Origin: Mycobacterium sp. IS-3022
Lineage (GTDB): Bacteria > Actinomycetota > Actinomycetes > Mycobacteriales > Mycobacteriaceae
Direction of reading: 5' to 3'
Assembly: GCF_001500065.1 (NCBI RefSeq)
Contig: NZ_LQIN01000045.1
Location: 211,573-275,572 of the forward strand
Length of the DNA: 64,000 nt
The first letter of the stretch is position 1, and the number at the start of each line of letters is the position of its first letter. This document shows positions 24,867-35,171 of the stretch, piece after piece. The notes beneath the pieces were generated by a model. It was not told the DNA's origin. It did no database searches and saw only the letters and a program-made list of their open reading frames with translations. Made by a program: the position numbers and the translations under genes.

Positions 24867-25712
24867 CTATTCGGGTCCGCGCGCCACCGGACGCGACGGA
24901 TCCGAACTCCACTCCGACCACGAACCCGGAAACAGCGCCGCGTCCACCCCCGCCGCGGCGAGGCTCGCGACGGTCACCGCCGCCGTGACGCCCGATCCGC
25001 AGTAGACCGCCACGTCGCTGTCCCGCACCGACTCGAAGAGTCGGGCCAGATCGGCGTCGGTCCGCAGGGTGCCGTCGTCGGCCAGCAGGCTGGTGCTCGG
25101 CACGTTCAGCGCGCCCGGGATGTGGCCGGCGACCGGGTCGATCGGTTCGACGTCGCCGCGGAACCGTTCGGCCGCGCGCGTGTCGAGCAGCAGCATGCCC
25201 GAGGTGAGCACCGCGTCGGCGGTGACCGTCCGGCGTGCACCGGCGTACAGATCGTCGTGGGTCACGGTCACGTCGCCGGGTTCGGGTGCGACCGCGCCGG
25301 TTTCCAACGCGCCGCCGGCAGCCGTCCACGCCGTCAGCCCGCCGTCGAGGATGCGGACATCGTCGACACCGGCTGCGGTCAGCACCCACCACGCGCGCGC
25401 CGATCCAGCGCGGTTCCAGTCGTCGTAGACCACCACCGGAATCCCGGCCCGCACGCCCCACCGCCGCGCCGCGTCCTGCAGCGCCGACCCCGACGGCAGC
25501 GGATGGCGCCCGCCGCCTTCGACGGTGTGATCGCTCAGCTCGTCCTCCAGCGACACGTACACCGCCCCGGGCAGGTGCCCCCGTTCGTACGCGGCACGGC
25601 CGTCCGGCTCGGCGAGCTGCCAGCGCACATCCAACAGCGTCACGGGGTCCCCCGCATCGAATCGCCGCGCCAACTCCGCGGCGGTGATCAACACCGTGTC
25701 ACGCGCGCTCAT
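24867..25712 (-). CDS. sseB: thiosulfate/3-mercaptopyruvate sulfurtransferase (two rhodanese domains)
   Basis: A 281-residue tandem rhodanese. The N-terminal domain has LLDVRWQL and GHLPGAVYVSL and lacks the catalytic Cys. The C-terminal domain has LLDTRAAERFRG, GHIPGALNVPS and the active loop YCGSGVTA with the catalytic Cys. CGSGV(T) fits the 3-mercaptopyruvate type rather than CRKGVT of classic thiosulfate rhodaneses. It transfers sulphane sulphur to thiols or cyanide. SseB (Rv2291) is the closest M. tuberculosis protein I can name; the symbol is tentative. Confidence 0.82.
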   Translation of the reverse strand: MSARDTVLITAAELARRFDAGDPVTLLDVRWQLAEPDGRAAYERGHLPGAVYVSLEDELSDHTVEGGGRHPLPSGSALQDAARRWGVRAGIPVVVYDDWNRAGSARAWWVLTAAGVDDVRILDGGLTAWTAAGGALETGAVAPEPGDVTVTHDDLYAGARRTVTADAVLTSGMLLLDTRAAERFRGDVEPIDPVAGHIPGALNVPSTSLLADDGTLRTDADLARLFESVRDSDVAVYCGSGVTAAVTVASLAAAGVDAALFPGSWSEWSSDPSRPVARGPE

Positions 25713-25715
25713 ACC

Positions 25716-26324
25716 TCAGACCGTAGCGGCGACCGGCGGGCCGATCTCCTCGGCCAATGTTTCGACGACGCGGGACAGTTCGTCGACCAGCCAGCTGTCG
25801 CTTCGGCGCCGGTACACCTCGAGCAGTGACCGGTAGTACCACAGATGTTCATGCGGATCATCGGTGTTGAAGCGCTGCCACACCTTCGGGCCGTACCGGC
25901 GCAGGTCCCGCAGGATCGCCCTCGCGTTGTCCAGCTTGTCGGCCATCGACACGCGAATTGCGCTGTCGGAGGCCGTGTTCAAGTGCGCGATGTAGCTCTC
26001 TTTGCGTTCGCGCCACGGCGGTTTCGGCGTCACGACGGTGTCGCTGCACTCCTCGACGATCGCCGCGACCTCGGGTCCGAAGCGCTCCTCGATCTGGGCG
26101 AGCGTCGCGTCGCCGCCCTGATCCTCGGCGGCGTCGTGGAGCAGCGCGGCGATCGCCTCGGTCTCGGTGCCGTCGGCTTCGATCACCAGTCCCGCGACCG
26201 ACAGCAGGTGGCCGATGTACGGCACGTCGCTGGCCTTGCGGGTCTGCGTGCGGTGCAGGTCGGCGGCGAATCCGAGTGCCTCGCGAAACCTCGGGCCCAG
26301 GCGCGGTGACGTCGTTTCGCTCAC
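25716..26324 (-). CDS. small HD-domain protein of the RelA/SpoT hydrolase (MESH1-like) type
   Basis: With GTG 26324 the protein has 202 residues; a longer frame reaches 26870 but lies in the next gene. The HD metal motif is in AIAALLHDAAED, after PYIGHLLSVAGLV, and a later MADKLDNARAIL corresponds to the 'ADRLHN' block of Rel proteins. There is no synthetase, TGS or ACT domain. Stand-alone Rel-type hydrolases degrade (p)ppGpp; whether this one does is an inference from motifs. It lies 3 bases upstream of the rhodanese gene in the same direction. Confidence 0.78.
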   Translation of the reverse strand: MSETTSPRLGPRFREALGFAADLHRTQTRKASDVPYIGHLLSVAGLVIEADGTETEAIAALLHDAAEDQGGDATLAQIEERFGPEVAAIVEECSDTVVTPKPPWRERKESYIAHLNTASDSAIRVSMADKLDNARAILRDLRRYGPKVWQRFNTDDPHEHLWYYRSLLEVYRRRSDSWLVDELSRVVETLAEEIGPPVAATV

Positions 26325-26335
26325 CTGCGTCCCCC

Positions 26336-26815
26336 TTACTGATCCGGCGGCGGATCGAGCATCACTGCCCGGTCGCCGTTCCATCGATACCGCGCGCTGC
26401 GGATCGCCGCGGGCGCGCAGGCGTTGCACTCGCCCGGGACCTTGTAGGTGAGCACGACGGTGTCGCCGGTGCTGGCCGCGGCGTCCAGCGACGTGAAGCC
26501 GTACGCCTTCGACGTCCCGGTCCCGACGTATTGGCCGCGGTGGAACAGCAGCGCCTGCACGGGCGAGCTGCCGGTGCCGCCCTCGGTCGTCACCAAGATC
26601 GTCGACAGCTCCGCGCACGGGTCGTAGTTGCTGTCCACGGGTGTGCTGTCCCACTTGGCACCGGTCAGCGGCTCGAACGGCAGCCGCGCGAGCGCGAGCC
26701 GCAACGCGTCGGCCTGGTCCGGCCCGCACGACGGCTGCGCGGCGGCGGTCGGGATCGCGATCAACGACAAGCAGGCCGCGGCGGCGGTCATCGTCGCGGC
26801 CATCCATCGAATCAT
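26336..26815 (-). CDS. exported LppP/LprE-like protein
   Basis: ATG 26815 gives 159 residues with a signal peptide (MIRWMAATMTAAAACLSLIA, cleavage near PTAAA). The mature protein has the Cys pairs of this family (PSCGPDQ, YDPCAEL, ECNACAP) and the conserved ALLFHRGQYVGTGT. M. tuberculosis relatives are called lipoproteins, but I see no lipobox Cys at the cleavage site here. Function unknown. It is transcribed away from recC and ends 11 bases before the HD gene. Confidence 0.7.
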   Translation of the reverse strand: MIRWMAATMTAAAACLSLIAIPTAAAQPSCGPDQADALRLALARLPFEPLTGAKWDSTPVDSNYDPCAELSTILVTTEGGTGSSPVQALLFHRGQYVGTGTSKAYGFTSLDAAASTGDTVVLTYKVPGECNACAPAAIRSARYRWNGDRAVMLDPPPDQ

Positions 26816-26888
26816 CGGTATCGATTTCCCTTGCCCGCTCTTCCACAAACGTCGCCCACGTCGGACCCACCTCCTATGGTTGGCTGCG

Positions 26889-29800
26889 ATGGCGCTCCAC
26901 ATCCATCGGGCTGAACGCACCGACCTGCTCGCCGACGGACTCGGCGCCCTGCTCTCCGATCCGCTGCCCGACCCGTTCGCCGAGGAGCTGGTCATCGTCC
27001 CGGCCAAGGGCGTCGAACGCTGGCTGAGCCAACGACTGAGCCACCTCCTCGGCGCTGGCTCCGGTGCCGACGGTATCTGCGCCGGCGTGACATTCCGCAA
27101 TCCGCGCTCGCTGATCGCCGACCTCATCGGAACCGGCTCAGGCCGGATTGCCGGCACCGCCGCCGACGATCCGTGGTCGCCCGACGCCATGGTGTGGCCA
27201 CTGATGGAGGTCATCGACGCCAGCTGCGCCGAGGACTGGTGCAAGCCGCTGGCCACCCACCTCGGCCACTTCGAAGCCGGCGACGAGAAGGAACTGCGGC
27301 AGGGCCGGCGCTACGCCGTGGCCCGCAGGCTCGCCGGGCTGTTCGCCTCCTACGCCCGGCAGCGTCCGCAGCTGCTCGTCGACTGGGAGAACGGCGTCGC
27401 CGGTGACATCGCGTCCGATCTCGCCTGGCAGCCCCCGCTGTGGCGGGCGCTCATCGAACGCATCGACGCCGACACCCCACACATCCGGCACGCCAAAACG
27501 GTTGCCAGGCTTCAGGAGTCGCCCACGGATCTGCCGCAGCGACTCTCGCTGTTCGGCTACACCCGGCTGCCCAGCACCGAGATCGAACTGCTCGACGCGC
27601 TTTCCACCCACCACGATCTGCACCTGTGGCTGCCGCACCCCAGCGACCACCTGTGGCAGCAACTCAAAGGGACACACGGCCAGCTCCCGCGTCGCGAGGA
27701 CACCACCCACCGCCTGGTCGGCCATCCCCTGTTGGCCACCCTCGGCCGCGACCTTCGCGAACTGCAGCGCGGCCTGCCCGGTGACCCGCGCACCGACGAA
27801 TACCTGGGCGGGCGCGGCCGGCCGGACACGCTTCTCGGCTGGCTGCAATCCGACATCGCCGACAACACGATCCGGCGAGACGGGCGGGTGCACACCGCAA
27901 CCGATCGCTCGGTACAGGTGCACAGCTGTCACGGGCCCGCACGCCAGATCGACGTGCTCCGGGAAGTTCTGCTCGGACTGCTCGCCGACGACGAGACGCT
28001 CGAACCGCGCGACATCCTCGTCATGTGCCCCGACATCGAGACCTACGCGCCGCTGATCGTCGCCGGTTTCGGGCTCGGCGACATGATCAAAGGCGTGCAC
28101 CCGGCGCACCAGTTGCGGGTGCGGCTCGCCGACCGGTCGCTCGTGCAGACCAATCCGCTGCTCGGAGTGGCCTCGCAACTGCTGTCGCTGGCCGGTGGAC
28201 GGGCCACCTCGAGCGAGGTGCTCAACCTCGCGCAGGCCGCGCCGGTGCGTTCCCGGTTCGGCTTCACCGACGACAACCTTGAGGACATCACCCGCTGGGT
28301 GCGGCAGGCCAACATCCGGTGGGGCTTCGACACCGACCACCGCAAACCCTACGGCGTCGACTTCGTCCAGAACACATGGCGTTTCGGCATCGACCGGGTA
28401 CTGGCCGGGGTGGCCATGTCCGACGACTCACACGCCTGGATCGACACCACGCTTCCCCTCGACGACGTCAGCAGCAACCGGGTCGACCTGGCCGGCCAAC
28501 TCGCCGAGTACGTCGACCGCCTGCGCTGTGCGGTGGAATCCCTCACCGGGGCAAGACCACTCGAGCAGTGGCTGCGGTCGCTGACCGACAGCATCGGCCT
28601 GCTGGCCCGGGTGAGCGACGACGACATCTGGCAAATCGCCCAACTGGAACGCGAATTCGCCGATGTGCTCGCCACCGCGGGTGCCCGCGCGCACACGCTG
28701 ATGCGGCTGTCCGACGTCCGCGCGCTGCTCGACCGCCATCTCGCCGGCCGGCCCACCCGGGCCAACTTCCGCACCGGCACGTTGACGGTGTGCACGATGG
28801 TGCCGATGCGGTCGGTTCCGCACCGCGTGGTGTGCCTGGTCGGTCTCGACGACGGCGTGTTCCCCCGGCTGGGTGTGGTCGACGGTGACGACGCGCTGGC
28901 CCGTGAGCCCATGACCGGCGAGCGCGACATCCGTTCCGAGGACCGGCAATTGCTGCTCGATGCCATCGGCGCGGCGACCGAGACACTGGTGATCACCTAC
29001 ACCGGCGCCAACGAGTACTCCGGTCAGGAGCGGCCCCCCGCCGTGCCGCTCGCCGAACTCCTCGACACCCTCGACCGCACGACACCGCGGAAGGTCCGCG
29101 ATGCGATCGTGGTCGAGCATCCGCTGCAGCCGTTCGACACCCGCAACGTCGTTCCCGGCGAACTGATCCCGGGTGTGCCGTTCACCTTCGACTCCACGGT
29201 CAAACGCGCCGCCGCCACCCGCGCCGGGCAGCGGGCGGAACGGCCGAAGTTCATCTCCGGGCCGCTGCCCGCTCCCCCCGCCGACGACGTCGTGGTCGCC
29301 GACCTGGTCGCCTTCTTCCGCGATCCGGTGAAGGGCTTCTTCCGCGCCCTCGAGTACACGTTGCCGTGGGAGGTCGACGGTGTCGAGGACGCGATGCCCG
29401 TCGACATCGATGCGCTCGAGGAGTGGACGGTCGGCGACCGCATGCTTCAGGACATGTTGCGCGGCATGGATCCCGATCAGGCCCGCCAAGCCGAGTGGCG
29501 CCGCGGCACGCTGCCCCCCGGCAATCTCGGGTGGCGCCGGGCCAACGCGATCTGCGAGCAGGCCACGCTCATCGCCGACGCCGCACGCCCGTACCGCGGT
29601 GCCGTTTCGAGCGCGGTCGACGTCGACGTCGAGATCGGCGGGGGCCGTCGGGTCACCGGCACCGTCACGCCGGTCTACGGCGATCGGCTCGTCTCGGTCA
29701 CGTACTCCAAGCTCGACGGCCGTCATCTGCTGCAGCCGTGGATTCTGTTGCTGGCGTTGCTCGCTCACGACCCGAGCCGCGAGTGGAAGGCGGTCAGCAT

Positions 29801-30155
29801 CGGGCGGGCCAAACGCGGTACCAACCCGCGGATCGAGTCGATGGGCCGACCGGCCGAGCCCGCGCGTGAGTTGCTCGCCGATCTGGTGGCGATGTACGAC
29901 CAGGGCCGCCGCGAACCACTGCCCCTGCCGGTGAAGACGTCGTTCGCGTGGGCAGAAGCGGAGCACGGCCACGGCGACCCCGAGCAGCGGGCCGGATACA
30001 AGTGGCGTTCGGGCATGTACCCCGGCGAGGAGGATGAGCCGGCCTATCAACTGGCGTTCGGCAAGCCCACCTGGTTGAAACACCTCGTCGAACTCGGCCT
30101 CGACACGTACTCCGGCCGGTTGTGGCTGCCGATGCTGCGGGCGCTGGAGACCTGA
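26889..30155 (+). CDS. recC: exodeoxyribonuclease V subunit RecC
   Basis: ATG 26889 gives 1088 residues, close to the 1097 of M. tuberculosis RecC. It begins with the RecC pattern MALHIHRAERTDLLADGL, with VPAKGVERWLSQRL, and has inactivated helicase-like and nuclease-like folds without a Walker A. RecC holds RecB and RecD and reads recombination hotspots in E. coli; in mycobacteria RecBCD mainly supports single-strand annealing. A -10-like TATGGT lies ~9 bases upstream, so the mRNA may be nearly leaderless. Its stop overlaps the recB start (TGATG). The longer frame from 26628 crosses the divergent LprE-like gene. Confidence 0.93.
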   Translation: MALHIHRAERTDLLADGLGALLSDPLPDPFAEELVIVPAKGVERWLSQRLSHLLGAGSGADGICAGVTFRNPRSLIADLIGTGSGRIAGTAADDPWSPDAMVWPLMEVIDASCAEDWCKPLATHLGHFEAGDEKELRQGRRYAVARRLAGLFASYARQRPQLLVDWENGVAGDIASDLAWQPPLWRALIERIDADTPHIRHAKTVARLQESPTDLPQRLSLFGYTRLPSTEIELLDALSTHHDLHLWLPHPSDHLWQQLKGTHGQLPRREDTTHRLVGHPLLATLGRDLRELQRGLPGDPRTDEYLGGRGRPDTLLGWLQSDIADNTIRRDGRVHTATDRSVQVHSCHGPARQIDVLREVLLGLLADDETLEPRDILVMCPDIETYAPLIVAGFGLGDMIKGVHPAHQLRVRLADRSLVQTNPLLGVASQLLSLAGGRATSSEVLNLAQAAPVRSRFGFTDDNLEDITRWVRQANIRWGFDTDHRKPYGVDFVQNTWRFGIDRVLAGVAMSDDSHAWIDTTLPLDDVSSNRVDLAGQLAEYVDRLRCAVESLTGARPLEQWLRSLTDSIGLLARVSDDDIWQIAQLEREFADVLATAGARAHTLMRLSDVRALLDRHLAGRPTRANFRTGTLTVCTMVPMRSVPHRVVCLVGLDDGVFPRLGVVDGDDALAREPMTGERDIRSEDRQLLLDAIGAATETLVITYTGANEYSGQERPPAVPLAELLDTLDRTTPRKVRDAIVVEHPLQPFDTRNVVPGELIPGVPFTFDSTVKRAAATRAGQRAERPKFISGPLPAPPADDVVVADLVAFFRDPVKGFFRALEYTLPWEVDGVEDAMPVDIDALEEWTVGDRMLQDMLRGMDPDQARQAEWRRGTLPPGNLGWRRANAICEQATLIADAARPYRGAVSSAVDVDVEIGGGRRVTGTVTPVYGDRLVSVTYSKLDGRHLLQPWILLLALLAHDPSREWKAVSIGRAKRGTNPRIESMGRPAEPARELLADLVAMYDQGRREPLPLPVKTSFAWAEAEHGHGDPEQRAGYKWRSGMYPGEEDEPAYQLAFGKPTWLKHLVELGLDTYSGRLWLPMLRALET

Positions 30156-33100
30156 TGGAACCGTTCGACCTGTTGGGGCCGTTGCCCGCCGAACGTTCCA
30201 CCACCGTGCTGGAGGCCAGCGCGGGCACCGGTAAGACGTTCGCGTTGGCCGGGCTGGTCACCCGCTATATCGCCGAGGGTGTGGCGACCCTCGACCAGAT
30301 GCTGCTGATCACGTTCAGCCGCGCGGCCACCCAGGAGCTGCGCGACCGGGTGAGGCGTCAGATCGTCGATGCCGTAGCGGCTTTCATCGATCCGTCGAGC
30401 GTCGATGAGAACGAGATCATCGGGTACCTACTCGACGGCACCGGAGACCAACTCGCCGAACGTGAGCGCAACCTGCGCGACGCGTTGGCCGCCTTCGACG
30501 CCGCGACCATCGCCACCACACACCAGTTCTGCCAGCTGGTCCTCAAGTCGCTGGGGGTGGCGGGCGACACCGACTCCGGTGTCACGCTGGTCGAGAGCCT
30601 CGATGAACTGGTCACCGAGATCGTCGACGACCTCTACCTGCACCACTTCGGCCGGGAGCGCGACCATCCGCTGCTGACCTATCCCGATGCGCTGAAACTG
30701 GCCAAGGCGGTCGTCGAGCAACCCGCAACCGAGCTGCGGCCGACAAACCCCGACCCGGATTCGCGCGCCGAAGTGTGCGTCCGCTTCGCGAAAGACGTTC
30801 TCGCCGAACTGGAGATCCGCAAACGACGCAAGGGCATCCTCGGCTACGACGACCTGCTCAGCCGGTTGGCCGACGCGCTGCAGGCCGACAATTCGGCCGC
30901 GCAGCTGCGCATGCACCAACGGTGGCCCGTCGTGATGGTCGACGAGTTCCAGGACACCGATCCGGTGCAGTGGCAGGTGATCGACCGCGCGTTCACCGGA
31001 CGCTCGACGCTGGTCCTGATCGGCGACCCCAAGCAGGCCATCTACGCGTTCCGCGGCGGCGACATCGTCACCTACCTGAGCGCGGCGTCGAAGGCGGACG
31101 TGCAGAAGACGTTGGCCACCAACTGGCGCAGCGACGAAGCGCTGGTGAACCGGCTGCAGGCGGTGCTGCGCGGCGCGCAACTGGGCCACGAGAAGATCGT
31201 CGTGCACGATGTGGCCGCCAAGCACCCCGGGTCGCGGCTGGTGGGCGCGCCGTCCGCTGATCCGTTCCGGCTGCGGGTGGTGCGACGGAACACATTCGGG
31301 CGCAGCGGCACTCGAGACATTCTCATCGACCAGCTGCGCACCCACATTCCCCGCGACCTGGCGGCCGACATCGGCGCCCTGCTGAGCTCGGACGCCACAT
31401 TCGGGGGCCGCCAACTCGGGGCCGCCGACATCGCGGTCATCGTGGAGAACCACCGCGATGCGCGGGTCTGCTATCGGGCGTTGTGCGACGCGGGCATCCC
31501 CGCGGTCTACACCGGTGACTCCGACATCTTCACCTCCGACGCCGCCGAGGACTGGTTGGCGCTGCTCGAGGCCTTCGACCAGCCGCACCGGCCCGGCATC
31601 GTGCGCGCGGCGGCGTCGACGATGTTCTTCGGCGAGACCGCCGAGTCACTGGTCGCCGGCGGCGACGGGTTGACCGACCGCATCGCAGAGACCCTGCGCG
31701 AGTGGGCCGGTCATGCCCGCGAGCGCGGTGTCGCGGCGATCTTGGAAGCCGCGCAACTGGCCGGCATGGCCGACCGGGTGTTGTCGTGGCGCAACGGTGA
31801 GCGGCAGATGACCGACCTCGCCCACATGACCCAGTTGCTACAGGAAGCCGCGCACCGCGAGCACTTCACGCTGCCCGCATTGCGCGACTGGCTGCGGGCC
31901 CAGCGCGACGAGCGCAGCGGCGCCGCCGAGCGCTTCCGCCGTCTCGACAACGACGCCGCGGCCGTTGCGGTGATGACGGTGTTCGTCGCCAAGGGCCTGC
32001 AGTTCCCGGTCGTCTATTTGCCGTTCGCGTTCAACCGTCACGTCTGGGAACCCGAACTGGTGCTCTACCACGAGGGTGACACGAGGTGTCTGCACATCGG
32101 TGGTGACGACAGCCCCGACTTCCATGCGGTGTCGAAGGCGGGCCGCCAGGAGGACGCCAGCGACGACAGCCGCCTGATGTATGTCGCGATGACCAGGGCA
32201 CAGTCGCAGCTGGTCGCCTGGTGGGCACCGTCGCGCGACGAGCCGAACGGTGGCCTGTCGCGACTGCTTCGCGGCCGGCGGCCCGGTGAGCCCATGGTGC
32301 CGGACGTCGTTGCGCCGGCGAAGGTTTCCGACGACGACGCGATGGCGCGGTTCAAGGAATGGGAAGCCGTCGGCGGTCCGGTGATCGAGGAATCGGTGCC
32401 GCGTCCGAAGGTTGCGGGTCCGCCGGTGCCCGGCCCCGGCGACTTCGAGGCCCGGCACTTCCACCGCACCATCGACACGACGTGGCGCCGGACCTCCTAC
32501 AGCGGCTTGATCCGCGCGGCCGAGGCGACGCCGGTCAGCAGCGAGCCCGAAGTGGTCGAGCTCGACGACGAGGTCGCCGAGATCCCGGTGGCGACGACGG
32601 CGGCCGGTGCCGATATGGTCTCGCCGATGGCCGAACTGCCGACCGGTGCGAAGTTCGGCACGTTGGTGCACGCGGTGCTCGAGACCGCCGATCCGTTCGC
32701 CACCGACCTCGCCGCGGAGTTGGAGGCGCAGATCCGCGAGCATTCGGCGTGGTGGCCGGTCGACGTCGAGGCCGGCGAGTTGGCGGCGGCGATGGTGCCG
32801 ATGCACGACACCCCGCTCGGACCGCTCGCCGACGGCACAACGCTTCGGCAGATCGGACTGTCGGACCGGATGCGGGAGATGGACTTCGAATTCCCCTTGG
32901 CCGGAGGCGATCTGCGCGCGTCGGCACCCGACATTCGACTGGCGCATGTCGGTGAACTCCTGCGGCAGCATCTGGCGTCGGACGACCCGCTGAGCTCGTA
33001 TGCGGACCGGTTGACCGCAGCGGGGCTGGGCGCCCAGTCGCTGAAGGGATACCTGTCCGGATCGGTGGATGCGGTGCTGCGCATCCCCGATGAGGCCGGC

Positions 33101-33454
33101 GGGCGTTACCTCGTCGTCGACTACAAGACCAACTGGCTCGGTGACCCCAACCGGCCGCTGACGGCCGCGGATTACGGGCAACCGCGGCTGGCCGAGGCGA
33201 TGCTGCATTCCGACTATCCGCTGCAGGCCCTGCTGTACAGCGTTGTGCTGCACCGCTTCCTGCGGTGGCGGTTGGCGGGATACACACCCGAGCAGCACCT
33301 CGGTGGCGTGCTGTATCTGTTCCTGCGCGGGATGTGCGGGCCCGATACCCCGGTGCACGACGGCCACCCCGCCGGTGTGTTCAGCTGGCAGCCTCCGGCA
33401 GCGCTGATCACCGCGCTCTCGGATCTGCTCGACGCCGGCACGGTCGCCGCATGA
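30155..33454 (+). CDS. recB: exodeoxyribonuclease V subunit RecB
   Basis: A 1099-residue SF1A helicase-nuclease from ATG 30155. Walker A is AGTGKT at 23-28; Walker B VMVDEFQDTDP is near 265. Helicase motifs follow (GDPKQAIYAFRGGD, FVAKGLQFPVVYLP, LMYVAMTRAQ). The C-terminal nuclease has LVVDYKTNWLGD and QALLYSVVLHRFLRWR. It unwinds and cuts double-strand ends with RecC and RecD. One-base overlap with recC and 4-base overlap (ATGA) with recD indicate an operon. Confidence 0.96.
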   Translation: MEPFDLLGPLPAERSTTVLEASAGTGKTFALAGLVTRYIAEGVATLDQMLLITFSRAATQELRDRVRRQIVDAVAAFIDPSSVDENEIIGYLLDGTGDQLAERERNLRDALAAFDAATIATTHQFCQLVLKSLGVAGDTDSGVTLVESLDELVTEIVDDLYLHHFGRERDHPLLTYPDALKLAKAVVEQPATELRPTNPDPDSRAEVCVRFAKDVLAELEIRKRRKGILGYDDLLSRLADALQADNSAAQLRMHQRWPVVMVDEFQDTDPVQWQVIDRAFTGRSTLVLIGDPKQAIYAFRGGDIVTYLSAASKADVQKTLATNWRSDEALVNRLQAVLRGAQLGHEKIVVHDVAAKHPGSRLVGAPSADPFRLRVVRRNTFGRSGTRDILIDQLRTHIPRDLAADIGALLSSDATFGGRQLGAADIAVIVENHRDARVCYRALCDAGIPAVYTGDSDIFTSDAAEDWLALLEAFDQPHRPGIVRAAASTMFFGETAESLVAGGDGLTDRIAETLREWAGHARERGVAAILEAAQLAGMADRVLSWRNGERQMTDLAHMTQLLQEAAHREHFTLPALRDWLRAQRDERSGAAERFRRLDNDAAAVAVMTVFVAKGLQFPVVYLPFAFNRHVWEPELVLYHEGDTRCLHIGGDDSPDFHAVSKAGRQEDASDDSRLMYVAMTRAQSQLVAWWAPSRDEPNGGLSRLLRGRRPGEPMVPDVVAPAKVSDDDAMARFKEWEAVGGPVIEESVPRPKVAGPPVPGPGDFEARHFHRTIDTTWRRTSYSGLIRAAEATPVSSEPEVVELDDEVAEIPVATTAAGADMVSPMAELPTGAKFGTLVHAVLETADPFATDLAAELEAQIREHSAWWPVDVEAGELAAAMVPMHDTPLGPLADGTTLRQIGLSDRMREMDFEFPLAGGDLRASAPDIRLAHVGELLRQHLASDDPLSSYADRLTAAGLGAQSLKGYLSGSVDAVLRIPDEAGGRYLVVDYKTNWLGDPNRPLTAADYGQPRLAEAMLHSDYPLQALLYSVVLHRFLRWRLAGYTPEQHLGGVLYLFLRGMCGPDTPVHDGHPAGVFSWQPPAALITALSDLLDAGTVAA

Positions 33455-35142
33455 CCGGCCTGGAGTGGCGGCGGGCGATCAGCGCCAGCGGCCTGCTGCG
33501 CACCTTCACCGACGCCGAAGTCCTCGACGCACCGGATGTGCATGTCGCACAGCGGCTCTGCGCACTCGCCAAGGCGCCAGACGAGCGGGTGTCACTCGCG
33601 GTCGCGCTGCTGGTGCGCGCGCTTCGCAGCGGGTCGGTGTGCCTGAACCTGCGCACCGCCGAACGGCAGGTCGGCCTCGACGGGCTGCCGTGGCCCGCCA
33701 TCGACGACTGGCACGGCGCCATCACCGCGCACCCGCTGACCGGCCAACCGTCGGCGCTGCGCGTCGACGGGGATCTGCTGTATCTCGACCGGTACTGGCT
33801 CGAGGAGCAGCAGGTGTGCGACGACATTCTCTCGAGGCTCGCCGCCCGGGCATCCCAACCAGCGCCGGAGCTCGACCGGCTCTTTCCGGCGGGGTTCGAG
33901 GAGCAGCGCGCCGCGGCGAAACTTGCGCTGTCGCAAGGCCTGACGGTGCTCACCGGCGGCCCGGGCACGGGTAAGACCACCACGGTGGCGCGGCTGCTGG
34001 CGCTCCTGGCGAGCGGGACGCGGTTGCGGATCGCGTTGGCGGCGCCGACCGGAAAGGCCGCGGCGCGGCTGCAGGAGGCGGTGCAACTGGAGGTGGACAA
34101 GCTGCCCGTGTCCGACCGTGAAGCGCTGGCCGGCTTGCACGCGACGACCTTGCACCGGCTACTCGGCAGCCGCCCGGACACGTCGGCGCGGTTCCGGCAC
34201 CACCGCGGTAATCGGTTGCCGCACGACGTGATTGTCGTCGACGAGACGTCGATGGTGTCGCTGACGATGATGGCGCGGCTGCTGGAGGCCGTTCGGCCGG
34301 ACGCCCGGCTCATCCTGGTCGGTGACCCGGACCAGTTGGCGTCGGTGGAAGCGGGTGCGGTGCTCGCTGATCTGGTCGACGGCCTCGGCGGCGACCGTAT
34401 CGCGGAGTTGAAGACGTCGCACCGGTTCGGCGAGTCGATCGGGAGGCTGGCGACCGCGATCCGCACGGGTGACGCCGACACCGTCGTCGAGGTGCTGCGC
34501 GCCGGGGGTGAGCACATCGAGTGGTTCGACACCGAGGAGCCGTCGGAGCATCTTCGGAAGGTGTTGGTGCCGTTGGCGGTTGAGCTCCACCGGGCGGCGG
34601 TCCTCGGTGACGACGAAGCGGCGCTGGCCATCCTGAACGAGCACCGGCTGCTGTGCGCGCATCGCCGCGGCCCGTTCGGCGTGCGCTACTGGAACCACCA
34701 GGTGGAGCGGTGGCTGGCGGAGTTGACCGGCGAGCCGATCTGGTCGGCGTGGTACGTGGGACGACCGGTGTTGGTGACCGCGAACGATTACGGGCTCAAC
34801 CTGTACAACGGCGACACCGGTGTCACGGTCCTGCGCGACGGCGTGCTGCGGGCGGTCGTTGCCGGAACGGAACGGCTCGAGTTCGCGACGAGCCGACTCG
34901 CCGACGTGGACACCATGCATGCGATGACGATTCACAAATCGCAGGGCAGCCAGGCCGACGAAGTCACGGTGCTGCTGCCGCCGGAGGACTCGCGGCTGCT
35001 CATCCGCGAGTTGTTCTACACCGCCGTGACCCGGGCGAAGAAGAAGATCCGGGTGGTCGGCCCGGAGGCGTCGGTGCGGGCCGCCGTGCAACGGCGGGCG
35101 GCTCGGGCGTCGGGCCTGGCGCAGCGCCTGCGCAGCCGATAG
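33451..35142 (+). CDS. recD: exodeoxyribonuclease V subunit RecD
   Basis: A 563-residue SF1B helicase starting at ATG 33451, which overlaps the recB stop (ATGA). Walker A is GGPGTGKT at 169-176, Walker B IVVDETSMVS follows, and there are GDPDQLASVEAG, MTIHKSQGSQADEV and FYTAVTRAKKK. It is the 5'-3' motor of RecBCD. A frame extending upstream to 33265 lies inside recB and is not the start. Confidence 0.96.
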   Translation: MTGLEWRRAISASGLLRTFTDAEVLDAPDVHVAQRLCALAKAPDERVSLAVALLVRALRSGSVCLNLRTAERQVGLDGLPWPAIDDWHGAITAHPLTGQPSALRVDGDLLYLDRYWLEEQQVCDDILSRLAARASQPAPELDRLFPAGFEEQRAAAKLALSQGLTVLTGGPGTGKTTTVARLLALLASGTRLRIALAAPTGKAAARLQEAVQLEVDKLPVSDREALAGLHATTLHRLLGSRPDTSARFRHHRGNRLPHDVIVVDETSMVSLTMMARLLEAVRPDARLILVGDPDQLASVEAGAVLADLVDGLGGDRIAELKTSHRFGESIGRLATAIRTGDADTVVEVLRAGGEHIEWFDTEEPSEHLRKVLVPLAVELHRAAVLGDDEAALAILNEHRLLCAHRRGPFGVRYWNHQVERWLAELTGEPIWSAWYVGRPVLVTANDYGLNLYNGDTGVTVLRDGVLRAVVAGTERLEFATSRLADVDTMHAMTIHKSQGSQADEVTVLLPPEDSRLLIRELFYTAVTRAKKKIRVVGPEASVRAAVQRRAARASGLAQRLRSR

Positions 35143-35171
35143 CCCGTTCCGCCGAGCGCCCAGCTTTGCCC

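Noticed and set aside
28428..30083. 551-codon antisense frame inside recC
   Set aside because: Its composition is that of a high-GC shadow and it lies opposite a well-supported recC.
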